43,444 bases of DNA. Origin: Chloroflexota bacterium (GTDB taxonomy: Bacteria; Chloroflexota; Limnocylindria; Limnocylindrales; CSP1-4). The stretch spans positions 1 to 43,444 of the forward strand of contig JANXWH010000190.1 of the NCBI GenBank assembly GCA_025351245.1, in the 5' to 3' direction. A program made the translations under genes and the position numbers. This document shows, one piece after another, positions 35,157 through 43,444 of the stretch (position 1 is its first letter; the number at the start of each line of letters is the position of its first letter). Below the pieces are notes generated by a model. The model had not been told where the DNA came from and ran no database searches. It worked only from the letters and a program-made list of their open reading frames with translations.

Positions 35157-36368
35157 TCATGAGACGGCCCGCCCCGGCCGCACCCGCCACGGCCGCGCGA
35201 TCAACCGGCCGCTGGAAGCGGCAGCGGCGCCGCCGCACCACGCGAGGGCACCGAGCACGATCAGGCCGACCGGCGCAGGACCGCCCGGCCGGACCGCAAT
35301 GCCGAGCGCGGCCAGGACCGTGACACCGGGAATCGCGACCGCGACCACGGCCGCCAATCCGCCGGCCGAGGCCCAGGCCAGCCGCGGCGCCCACAGCATG
35401 CCGATGAGCCCGATGGCCTGGAGCGGCAGCGTCGCGATGAGCCCGCCGGGGAGTCCGGCCGCCGCCGCGAACAGCATCCCGAAGGGAAGCCAGCCGAGCA
35501 CACCAACGGCAAGTCGCTCCTTGGGTCGAGGCCAGGCCGTGTGCCCGATGCTCGTGCCTGCCTTCGGCGGGGGGGCGGCCGCGGGCGACAGGGTCGGGGA
35601 CGCCGTGGGGCCGGGTGGGGCTGTCGATGCGCCCTCCCGCCGTGGAGGCGCGGGCTCGTGGTCGAAGGGAAGCCGGCCCCGCGCGTCCGGGAATCGCGCC
35701 GCGGACCACCGGGCAAGGTATTCCGGGCCGTGCTTGCGGGGATCCGCGTACTCCTTCGGGTTGACCGTCCAGTACGTGCCGGAGACCGGGCCGTACCAGT
35801 CGGCGCCGTCCCAGGTGGGCTCTGCGGCCTTGCCCGCCGTGTCGTACGTGCCCGCCCCGTCGTACGTCGTGGACCCGAGCGTCGCCTTGCGGGGATTGCG
35901 GCCACGACGGCCGCGCTCGCCGGCCTGGCCGGTGCCCGGGCGCGGAGTCGCGTGACCCGCATCGGCCGTTGGCCCGGCCCGGCCGGCCCCCGCGGCGGCG
36001 CCGGCACCCGTCGCCGGGCGTCCGGTGGCCCCGCGTGGCCGGCGTGCCCATTCCGTCCCGGCCGGTGGGGGCGCCCCCGGGTCACCGGGGCTCTCCCCGC
36101 TCGCGCGGCGCGAACCCGCGCCACGCGGACCCTGTTGGGCCGGCGGCCGGCCGGAGGTCCGGGCCGCGCCCGTTCGGGTGCCGCCTGCAGCGCCGCTCCG
36201 TGCCAGCGTCTCGTAGGCGGCCTGGATCTCCAGGAACCTCGCCACGGATCCCTCGCCGGCATCGGGGTGGTTCCGCTTCACCAGCAGCCGGTACGCGCGC
36301 TTCACCTCCGCCGTCGACGCGTCGGGCGGCACACCCAGCACGCGGTACGGGTCCCCCCTGAACGTCAC
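35157..36368 (-). CDS. N-terminal J-domain protein with long low-complexity linker and C-terminal TM helices
   Basis: VTFRGDPYRVLGVPPDASTAEVKRAYRLLVKRNHPDAGEGSVARFLEIQAAYETL (HPD motif), then Gly/Ala/Pro/Arg-rich linker, then hydrophobic C-terminus. Confidence 0.8.
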   Translation of the reverse strand: MTFRGDPYRVLGVPPDASTAEVKRAYRLLVKRNHPDAGEGSVARFLEIQAAYETLARSGAAGGTRTGAARTSGRPPAQQGPRGAGSRRASGESPGDPGAPPPAGTEWARRPRGATGRPATGAGAAAGAGRAGPTADAGHATPRPGTGQAGERGRRGRNPRKATLGSTTYDGAGTYDTAGKAAEPTWDGADWYGPVSGTYWTVNPKEYADPRKHGPEYLARWSAARFPDARGRLPFDHEPAPPRREGASTAPPGPTASPTLSPAAAPPPKAGTSIGHTAWPRPKERLAVGVLGWLPFGMLFAAAAGLPGGLIATLPLQAIGLIGMLWAPRLAWASAGGLAAVVAVAIPGVTVLAALGIAVRPGGPAPVGLIVLGALAWCGGAAAASSGRLIARPWRVRPGRAVS

Positions 36369-36396
36369 GCCGCGCGTCCCGGCTCGCCCGCCGCCG

Positions 36397-37524
36397 TCAG
36401 CCGACCAGCTCGCCGACCGGCACGAGGTCGAAGTTGGGGATCGTCTCGGCGGCGATCTTCCCGTGCGGGTCGAGCTGGACGGGCCGATGGTACCGTCCCA
36501 GCGCCCGCAACGACTGGCCTCCAAGGATCCCGGCCAGGCGAAGCGCCTCGATGGCGATCGACCACGCCGCCCGTTCGAAGCCGCCGCCATCCTCCACCTT
36601 GATCGCGAACGCGGAGGCGGGCGTGCCGGCAGCCCGGTCCGAGAGGATGGCGATCCCGCGGAGCCCCTCCGCGCCACCCTTCGCCAGCAGCCGACCGGGG
36701 AGCGCTTTCATGAGCGAGGTGTCAAGGCGGTCCCGCGTCCCGCCGACCTGCTCCGGGTTCGCCAGCATGGCGTCGCGGATGACGCGCAGCGGTCCGGAAA
36801 GCGACCGGCGGGCGTCGGCCGCCGGGAGCCCATCGGGGTCGGCAAGGAGCGCGAACGCCGCGGCGACGGCACGGAGCGGGAACCCGTACGTGTCCACGCC
36901 GCACTGGTCGGTCGCCGTGACAAGGCGTTCCGGCGTCGTCGCGAAAACGCGGGCGACCACGGCCCGCGTCGCGACCTGGACCGGGTGGTCCGGCTGCCAG
37001 TAGTCCTCGAGCGTCCAGTCCGCGAGCCGGGCGAGCAGGAGCTGCGCAGCGTGCATCCCGGAGCAGTTGTGGCGAACCGGCCCGGGCCTCTCGCCGTCGC
37101 GTGCCAGGCGAATCGCCGTCAACGCGTCCAGCGGCGCACGCTCCGTTCCACAGGCGAGCAGCGTCTGGCTGACGCCGGCCCGGCGGAAGACCGCCTGGAG
37201 CGTCCGAACATGCAGGTCCTCGCCCGAATGCGAACTTGCCATGACCGCGAGCTCCGCCGGCGAGAGGTCGAACTCGCGGACGCCGCCGGCCTCCAGGAGC
37301 GTCACGAGCGTGAACGGCTTGACGCAGGACCGAAGGGCCACGACCGCCTCGGGGTCGCCGGCCACCCGGATGACCGAGCCATTCGCGTCGACCTGGACGA
37401 TGTGCCCGCGATGGACGCTCTCCACGATCCCGCCGCGGACGTGGCGGGCCAGGATCGGCGCGGCCCGGCGCGGCCCGGCAGCAGGACCGGAGCGCACGGG
37501 GCGCGGCGTTCGGGTTGGCGGCAT
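36397..37524 (-). CDS. L-asparaginase II family protein
   Basis: ARHVRGGIVESVHRGHIVQVDANGSVI...SCVKPFTLVTLLEAGG...ELAVMASSHSGED...HNCSGMHAAQLLLAR...DQCGVDTYGFPL. Confidence 0.92.
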   Translation of the reverse strand: MPPTRTPRPVRSGPAAGPRRAAPILARHVRGGIVESVHRGHIVQVDANGSVIRVAGDPEAVVALRSCVKPFTLVTLLEAGGVREFDLSPAELAVMASSHSGEDLHVRTLQAVFRRAGVSQTLLACGTERAPLDALTAIRLARDGERPGPVRHNCSGMHAAQLLLARLADWTLEDYWQPDHPVQVATRAVVARVFATTPERLVTATDQCGVDTYGFPLRAVAAAFALLADPDGLPAADARRSLSGPLRVIRDAMLANPEQVGGTRDRLDTSLMKALPGRLLAKGGAEGLRGIAILSDRAAGTPASAFAIKVEDGGGFERAAWSIAIEALRLAGILGGQSLRALGRYHRPVQLDPHGKIAAETIPNFDLVPVGELVG

Positions 37525-37605
37525 CGGCCGAGCATACCGCGCGCCCCGGGCCGACGCGACGTCGTCGCCCACCGAAGCCAGCCGGTTCCAAGGTCGCGCC
37601 GGTGC

Positions 37606-37611
37606 TAGGAT
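37606..37611 (+). promoter_or_regulatory. candidate -10 element (TAGGAT in extended context gtgcTAGGATcg) for upp
   Basis: 79 bp upstream of the upp start; similar gtgcTACGATtt upstream of ppk1 at about 11890. Confidence 0.35.
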
Positions 37612-37689
37612 CGTGCGGGTCGGGATCCCGTCGCGCCAGCCGCGACCCCGGCCGGTCGTCCGCCCGCTCCATGCTCGAGGTGCGCGCCC

Positions 37690-38352
37690 GTGTCCGACAT
37701 CACCACCCCACCCCGTGCCCCGTCCCTGACCGTCTCGCGGCACCCCGCGGTCCTCCACAAGCTCGCGATCCTCCGCGACGAGAGAACCGAGCCGAAGAAG
37801 TTCCGCGAGGTCGTCCGCGAGCTCTCGTGGCTCCTGGGTTACGAGGCGCTCGCCGATGCGCGACTCCGGCCGCGCCGCGTCCGCACCCCGCTCGAGGAGA
37901 TCGACGCGCACGAGCTGGGCGACCGAATCGGTCTCGTGCCGATCCTGCGCGCCGGCCTCGGCATGGTCGACGCCATGCTCGAGCTGATGCCGACCGCCGA
38001 GGTCTGGCACCTTGGCCTCTTTCGCGACGAGCGAACGCTCCGGCCGGTCGAGTACTACAACAAGTTGCCCGACTCCGCGACCGTCGACCTCTGCCTGATC
38101 CTCGACCCGATGCTTGCCACCGGCGGCTCCGCGACGGCCGCCATCGAGGTCCTCAAGCGCTGGGGCGCGAACCGGATCAAGCTGATCAACCTGATCGCCG
38201 CACCGGAGGGCGTCGCGGCCGTCAGCGCGGCCCATCCGGACGTGACGATCCATTGCGCTGCGCTCGACCGCGGCCTGAATGAGAAGGGCTACATCCTGCC
38301 CGGGCTCGGCGACGCTGGCGACCGCCAGTTCGGGACCGGCCGCCGGGACTGA
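37690..38352 (+). CDS. upp: uracil phosphoribosyltransferase
   Basis: [39 protein letters not shown]...[19 protein letters not shown]...YYNKLP...[19 protein letters not shown]. Confidence 0.96.
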   Translation: MSDITTPPRAPSLTVSRHPAVLHKLAILRDERTEPKKFREVVRELSWLLGYEALADARLRPRRVRTPLEEIDAHELGDRIGLVPILRAGLGMVDAMLELMPTAEVWHLGLFRDERTLRPVEYYNKLPDSATVDLCLILDPMLATGGSATAAIEVLKRWGANRIKLINLIAAPEGVAAVSAAHPDVTIHCAALDRGLNEKGYILPGLGDAGDRQFGTGRRD

Positions 38353-38361
38353 CACCGGTTG

Positions 38362-38378
38362 GCGGCCCCGGGCCGCCA
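38362..38378 (+). terminator. terminator-like hairpin after upp
   Basis: GGCGGCC ccg GGCCGCC, 9 nt after the stop, no U tract. Confidence 0.5.
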
Positions 38379-38598
38379 CGTTGCCCGGTCGCGTGTGACG
38401 GACGGCCCTTGCCCACGCCTGTACATGGCACGAGCATCTACGTGACGGCAGCACTCTCTCGGCTCGGCATGGACCCGAACCGAACGCACGTCGCGCGGCG
38501 CGTCCCCCACGGTTTCGACGACCGCGGGCTCTCCTCCGCGGACTCCATGGCCTGCCGCCCGCGGACGGCCGTGCGTCCGCCGCACGAAGGAGATCAGG

Positions 38599-38790
38599 AT
38601 GGCCATCTCCGCCGTCCCCACGAGCCAGGCGTCGCCACGCCGGATCGCCGGCCTCGGGCTCCTCGTGGCGATCGCCATGATCGCGGGCGTGCTCGTGGCG
38701 CAGGCCCGGGCCGGCATCGCCTCGGAAGCGGGCTCGTATCGGCTCTCCGACACGACGATGCTGATGCAGCAGGTCAGGGCCGCCCCGTAG
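38599..38790 (+). CDS. small single-TM membrane protein (63 aa), uncharacterised
   Basis: MAISAVPTSQASPRRIAGLGLLVAIAMIAGVLVAQARAGIASEAGSYRLSDTTMLMQQVRAAP; strong SD AAGGAGATCAGG-ATG; flanked by hairpins. Confidence 0.65.
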   Translation: MAISAVPTSQASPRRIAGLGLLVAIAMIAGVLVAQARAGIASEAGSYRLSDTTMLMQQVRAAP

Positions 38791-38828
38791 CCCCCGCGCC
38801 GTGGCCCCGCGCCGGGCGTCCCACGAAT

Positions 38829-38854
38829 GAGGCCGGCCCGGGCGGGCCGGCCTC
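38829..38854. terminator. strong bidirectional terminator-like hairpin
   Basis: GAGGCCGGCCC-GGGC-GGGCCGGCCTC, perfect 11-bp stem between convergent genes. Confidence 0.65.
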
Positions 38855-38885
38855 GCGGATTCTGGCCAGACTCAGGCGGACGTCG

Positions 38886-40217
38886 TCACCCCGTGACGGC
38901 CTCGTCGGCGATCTCGAGCGCCCGGTCGATCACGGCGAAGCCCTCGGCCAGCTGTGCCTCGGTGACGCAGAGTGGCGGGTTCGTGTGGATCGAGTTGTTG
39001 GGCGTCATCGTGTACAGGCCGTTCTGGCGCAGGTACTTCCCGATGGCCTTCATCTCGTCCGAGCTGCCGTTAAAACCCGTCAGGGGAACGAACGGATCGC
39101 GGCTCCGTACCAGGTCCAGGATCCCGAACAGCCCCAGGCTGCGGTGCGCACCAACGCTCGGATGCTTCGCGGCGAGCGCCTCGTGGTGGCCCCGCATCAC
39201 CTCGCCCAGCCGGGCGGAGCGCTCGATGAGCCCGTCCTCCTCGTAGACGCCGATCGTGGCGAGCGCCGCGGCAAGGCTGACCGGGTGGCTGCTGTAGGTC
39301 AGGCCCCCGTAGAACATCTTCGACTCGAACGCCTCGGCGATGTGATGGCGCATCGCCACCCCGCCGAGCGGCAGATAGCTGGAGGTGAGGCCCTTGGCCA
39401 TCGTCATCAGGTCCGGGACCACGTCCCAGTGATCCACGGCGAACCAGCGGCCGGTGCGGCCGAAGCCCGCCATCACTTCGTCGGCGACCATCAGGATCCC
39501 GTATCGGTCGCACAGCTCGCGGACGCCCTGGAGGTAGCCGTCGGGCGGGATGAGGATCCCGTTCGTGCCCACGATCGTCTCGAGGAAGACCGCCGCGATG
39601 GTGTGCGCGCCCTCGTACTGGATCACGTCCTCCAGTCCCTGGAGGCTCTCGGCGACCGGCCGCGGCTCCTTCTCGCCCCAGCGGTGCGTGTCCGGGTAGC
39701 GCACGACGCCCACGATCCCGGGCTCGTTCGCCCAGCGCCGCGGATCGCCCGTCAGCGTCATGGAGCCGAGCGTGGCGCCGTGGTAGCTGCGGTAGCGGGC
39801 CAGGATCTTGTGGCGGCCCGAGTAATGGCGGGCGAGCCGGATCGCGTTCTCCACGGCCTCCGAGCCGCCGAGCGTGAAGAAGACCTTGTCCATGTCGCCG
39901 GGCAGGATCTCGGCGAGCTTCGCGCCCAGGCGCGCCCGGACCTCCGTCACGAAGGCCGGCTGGACAAACTGCAGCCGGGTCGCCTGGGCCGTGATCGCGT
40001 CGATCACGCGTCGATCGCCGTGGCCGATGTTCACGGACATCAGCTGGCTGTTGAAGTCGAGGATCCGCTGGCCTTCGGGCGTGTACAGGTAGACGCCCTC
40101 CGCGCGGTCGATCGCGATGGGATCCAGGGCCCCCTGGACCGACCACGAGAAGAACGTGTGGGCGCGCGAGAGCCGGACGATCTCCTCGCTCGTGAGCCGG
40201 TCGGTGCTGATGCTCAT
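38886..40217 (-). CDS. class III PLP aminotransferase (omega-amino acid:pyruvate/2-oxoglutarate type)
   Basis: HTFFSWSVQGALDPIAIDRAEGVYLYTPEGQRILDFNSQLMSVNIGHG...RYRSYHGATLGSMTLTGDPRRW...LMVADEVMAGFGRTG...MTMAKGLTSSYLPLGG. Confidence 0.93.
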   Translation of the reverse strand: MSISTDRLTSEEIVRLSRAHTFFSWSVQGALDPIAIDRAEGVYLYTPEGQRILDFNSQLMSVNIGHGDRRVIDAITAQATRLQFVQPAFVTEVRARLGAKLAEILPGDMDKVFFTLGGSEAVENAIRLARHYSGRHKILARYRSYHGATLGSMTLTGDPRRWANEPGIVGVVRYPDTHRWGEKEPRPVAESLQGLEDVIQYEGAHTIAAVFLETIVGTNGILIPPDGYLQGVRELCDRYGILMVADEVMAGFGRTGRWFAVDHWDVVPDLMTMAKGLTSSYLPLGGVAMRHHIAEAFESKMFYGGLTYSSHPVSLAAALATIGVYEEDGLIERSARLGEVMRGHHEALAAKHPSVGAHRSLGLFGILDLVRSRDPFVPLTGFNGSSDEMKAIGKYLRQNGLYTMTPNNSIHTNPPLCVTEAQLAEGFAVIDRALEIADEAVTG

Positions 40218-40451
40218 CGGTCACCTCTCGCGTCGACATGCCCGGCGAACGGCCGCCGAGCCGCCTCGACATCCTGTCGGGTTACGTGGCACTGCGGCGG
40301 GGCTGGCCGCCAGCGGCCGGCCGGGGCGCCCGGGCATCCAGCGCCTGGCAATTCGAGCCAGTGCCTGCCATTACACCACAGGTCGGTCCGCCGGCCGTGG
40401 CGATTCCACCTCGCGGTGGCGGCGGGCTGCCCGTCCGGATCCGCCCGGGCT

Positions 40452-41576
40452 CTACCTCGTCTCGACCGCCACCGCGTATCCTTCCGCATCCTCGTAGCCG
40501 CCGTGGTAGTCGGCGGAATCCGGGCGGCCGATCTCGGAATGGGGGACGATCGAGCCGCGGCGCAGGCCGCGGAAGTCCTCCAGCGAGGTCCAGCCGCGGT
40601 CGGCGTTCTGGTCCAGGAACGAGGTCATCCCGTCGATCAGCCCCCGGACCACGTTCGGACCGATCGCATGGTCCAGCATGGCGGCGGTGGCGACCTGGAC
40701 GGTGCCGCAGCCCAGGAGGAAGTAGGCCAACGCCTGGTCGAAGCTGGAGATCCCCCCGATCCCGGAGAACTCGCGGCCCGGGAACGCCTGCGTCATGTCG
40801 GCCATCTTGGCCAGCGACTGCGGGAAGATCGCGGGGCCACCGAGGCCGCCCGACGAGACGAAGCCGTCCACGTTGATCTCGAAGTCGAGCGTGGTCGGGT
40901 CGAGGGGCGGCAGAGCCGGGAACGTGTTCGAGGACGAGATGGCGTCGGCGCCACCACGGAACGTCGCCTCGGCCTCCTCGACGATGTTCGCCGTGGCTGG
41001 GGTCAGCTTCACCCACACCGGGACGCGAGCGACCTCCTTGACCGCCTGGGTGGAGACGGAGCAGAGCACGGGGTCCCTGCCGACGTTCGAGCCCATGTCG
41101 ACCCGGTCCATGTGCGGGCACGAGAAGTTGAGCTCGATCGCGTCCGCCCCGGCCGCCTGGACGCCCTCCACGAGGACCTGCCAGTTGGCGAGCTCCTTGT
41201 CGGTGCCCGAGCCGGCCATGATGGAGGCGACCAGCACCTTCGTCGGGTAGGCCTTCTTGATCGCCTCCAGGCGAGGAACCCACCAGTCGAGCGGCTTGTC
41301 CGAGATCAACTCCCAGTTCCACGACGCCACCACGGTCGAGTCCGGGCGCTTGGCCATCGAGAGCCGGCTCCCCGTGTTGTCCGCCCTGAGAAACTTCGTC
41401 TTCGGGCCCCGGACGTTGACGACCGGGTGGAGGCCGATCGTCTTGGTCACCACGCCGCCCCAGCCCACATCGTAGGCGCGGGTGATGTTCGACTCCGATT
41501 CGGTCGGCGGGGCTGACGCGAGCAGGAACGGGTTCTCAAACCGGATCCCGGTGAACAGGGTCGACAGGTCGGCCAC
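40452..41576 (-). CDS. preA: PreA-like dihydropyrimidine dehydrogenase catalytic subunit, lacking a C-terminal ferredoxin domain
   Basis: LSTLFTGIRFENPFLLASAPPTESESNITRAYDVGWGGVVTKTIGL...ELNFSCPHMDRVDMGSNVGRDP...WVKLTPATANI; GTG start with GAGGAG SD. Confidence 0.88.
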   Translation of the reverse strand: MADLSTLFTGIRFENPFLLASAPPTESESNITRAYDVGWGGVVTKTIGLHPVVNVRGPKTKFLRADNTGSRLSMAKRPDSTVVASWNWELISDKPLDWWVPRLEAIKKAYPTKVLVASIMAGSGTDKELANWQVLVEGVQAAGADAIELNFSCPHMDRVDMGSNVGRDPVLCSVSTQAVKEVARVPVWVKLTPATANIVEEAEATFRGGADAISSSNTFPALPPLDPTTLDFEINVDGFVSSGGLGGPAIFPQSLAKMADMTQAFPGREFSGIGGISSFDQALAYFLLGCGTVQVATAAMLDHAIGPNVVRGLIDGMTSFLDQNADRGWTSLEDFRGLRRGSIVPHSEIGRPDSADYHGGYEDAEGYAVAVETR

Positions 41577-41917
41577 GGGGACGCTCCTCAACGCTGCTGG
41601 AAAAGCGCGATGGTTGACCCCGACATGGCCGGCCACCAGAGCCATCTGGCCTGTTCGCACCGTGGGCCCGTCCGGGGAACTTTGCCCGTCCTCGGATACC
41701 ATGCCCACCAACCGACCGACGTCGGGGTCCCGCGGCAATCTCGAGGCCGCTCGCCAGGTCCGTCCGGCAGGCTCACGAGTCACCGTTCGGACCTTGTGCA
41801 GCTTCCCGGATGTGGCGACGATCGGCGGACCGGTTCGCGACACTGCCCCACCCGATCCGAGGGCGCTGCCCATCGTGACTCGGGCGTCATGCCGCATCTC
41901 GCAGAGGAGGCGAACCA

Positions 41918-43444
41918 ATGACCACCGAAGTCGTGCAGCCCGCGACGCTGCCCATCCTGTCCCACTGGATCGACGGCCGTCCGGTCGAGGTCCTCCCCGA
42001 GCAGACCGGGCCCGTGTACAACCCCGCGACGGGCCAGGTCATCGGCCGCGTGCCCCGGGGCGGCGCGGCGGAGGTGGATGCGGCGGTCAAGGCCGCCAAG
42101 GCGGCCTTCCCGGCCTGGCGCGACATGCCGCTCATCGCCCGGAGCCAGCTGTTCTTCGCCTTCCGCGAGCTCATGTGGCGGCACCGCGAGGAGATGGCGG
42201 CGCTCATCACCCGCGACCACGGCAAGACGTTCCCCGACGCGTTCGCCGAGGTGACGCGGGGCATCGAGACCGTCGAGTTCGCCTGCGGCCTGCCGGTCCA
42301 CCTCGCCGGGATGAACACGCCGAACGTCGCCACGAACGTCGACGCCTTCACGCTCCGCGGGCCGCTCGGCGTGACCGCCGCGATCACGCCCTTCAACTTC
42401 CCGGCGATGGTCCCCCTGTGGATCTACCCGATCGCGCTCATGTGCGGCAACACGATGATCCTCAAGCCGTCCTCCCACACCCCCGGGGCGACCCAGCTCC
42501 AGGCCGAGCTGTGGCGCGAGGCGGGGCTGCCCGACGGCGTCTTCAACGTCGTCTACGGCGGCCGCGAGGCCGTGACCGCGATCGTCGAGCACCCCGACGT
42601 CCGCGCGATCCAGTTCGTCGGCTCGACCGCGGTCGGGCGCTACGTCTACGAGACCGGCACGCGGCTCGGCAAGCGGGTCGGGGCGTACACGAGCGCCAAG
42701 AACGCGATGCTCGTCCTGCCCGACGCCGACATGGAGCTGACCGCCGATGCGGCGGTGGCCTCCGGCTTCGGCAGCGCCGGCGAGCGCTGCATGGCCCAGA
42801 CCCTCGTCATCGCCGTGGGCGACACGGCCGAGAAGCTTCGCCCGCTCATCCTGGAGCGGATCGCGAACCTGCGGGTCGGCCCGGGCATGGAGCCGGGCAT
42901 GGACATGGGGCCCCTCTACTCGGCGGAGCACCGCGCGTCGGTCATCCGCTGGATCGAGACGGGCGAGGCCGAGGGAGCCGAGCTCGTCGTCGACGGCCGG
43001 CCGTTCCACCACCCGGACAATCCCGACGGGTACTTCCTCGGGGTCACCCTCTTCGACAACGTCACCCCGGAGATGGAGATCTACCGGGAGGAGATCTTCG
43101 GCCCGGTCCTCGGGATCGTCCGGGCGACGACGTTCGACGAGGCGCTCGGCCTCATCAACGCCCACCGGTACGCCAACGGGACCGCGATCTTCACGACCGA
43201 CGGGGGCGCCGCCCGGCGCTTCAAGCTCGAGGTCGACGTGCCGATGATCGGGGTCAACGTCCCGATCCCGGTCCCGGCCGGCTACCTCAGCTTCGGTGGA
43301 TCCCGGGCATCCGCCTTCGGCGACCTCGGCATGCGCGGCGAGGACGGGATCCGCTTCTTCACCCAGCAGAAGATGGTCACCGAGCGCTGGCCCGAGCCGG
43401 GCCGCCGCGGCGCCCTCTCCCTGGTCTTCCCCGGCAACAGCTAG
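41918..43444 (+). CDS. mmsA: CoA-acylating methylmalonate-semialdehyde dehydrogenase
   Basis: LPILSHWIDGRPVEVLPEQTGPVYNPATGQVIGRVPRG...GPLGVTAAITPFNFPAMVPLWIYPIALMCGNTMILKPSS...FGSAGERCMAQ; GGAGG SD. Confidence 0.96.
   Translation: MTTEVVQPATLPILSHWIDGRPVEVLPEQTGPVYNPATGQVIGRVPRGGAAEVDAAVKAAKAAFPAWRDMPLIARSQLFFAFRELMWRHREEMAALITRDHGKTFPDAFAEVTRGIETVEFACGLPVHLAGMNTPNVATNVDAFTLRGPLGVTAAITPFNFPAMVPLWIYPIALMCGNTMILKPSSHTPGATQLQAELWREAGLPDGVFNVVYGGREAVTAIVEHPDVRAIQFVGSTAVGRYVYETGTRLGKRVGAYTSAKNAMLVLPDADMELTADAAVASGFGSAGERCMAQTLVIAVGDTAEKLRPLILERIANLRVGPGMEPGMDMGPLYSAEHRASVIRWIETGEAEGAELVVDGRPFHHPDNPDGYFLGVTLFDNVTPEMEIYREEIFGPVLGIVRATTFDEALGLINAHRYANGTAIFTTDGGAARRFKLEVDVPMIGVNVPIPVPAGYLSFGGSRASAFGDLGMRGEDGIRFFTQQKMVTERWPEPGRRGALSLVFPGNS

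Noticed and set aside
40345-40380. tRNA-like GTGTAATGGCAG...TCGAATT stem-loop (minus strand)
   Set aside because: No acceptor stem, no U33-compatible anticodon loop and no complete cloverleaf could be assembled
38409-41516. 1035-aa + strand ORF
   Set aside because: Antisense to aminotransferase and preA

Overview
This is a high-GC (roughly 70%) bacterial chromosomal window. Lineage cannot be fixed from sequence alone; gene style and promoters are compatible with Chloroflexota or an actinobacterium-like genome. It is densely coding, with about 37 supportable genes. Most of the very long extra ORFs in the track are antisense shadows of real genes, a GC artefact. The central theme is a phosphate / polyphosphate / arsenic island. 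It contains ppk1, a CYTH-CHAD protein, a histone-H1/phasin-like Ala-Pro-Lys protein and ppx; arsR-arsP-thioredoxin divergent from pstS-pstC-pstA-pstB-phoU-arsC-sixA; then arsM-arsN2, phoR, pit with a DUF47 partner, and phoB. proS and gltX are interleaved. The right end carries upp and a reductive-pyrimidine-catabolism-like set (aminotransferase, PreA-like, mmsA). The left end carries ABC-2 exporter genes, an SRPBCC protein, an S9 peptidase, a tandem USP and a P-type ATPase. The most interesting signals not in the ORF track are: (1) an internally deleted GDPD (glycerophosphodiester phosphodiesterase) remnant downstream of phoR with no ATG/GTG/TTG start; (2) a four-unit 11-nt direct-repeat array upstream of pstS that looks like a PHO box; (3) arsenate reductase and SixA genes stop/start-coupled (ATGA) to the pst-phoU operon; (4) a histone-like protein in the polyP cluster; (5) tandem/palindromic repeat blocks at pstS|pstC and in front of arsM. 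No CRISPR array, rRNA, convincing tRNA, transposon or phage was found.
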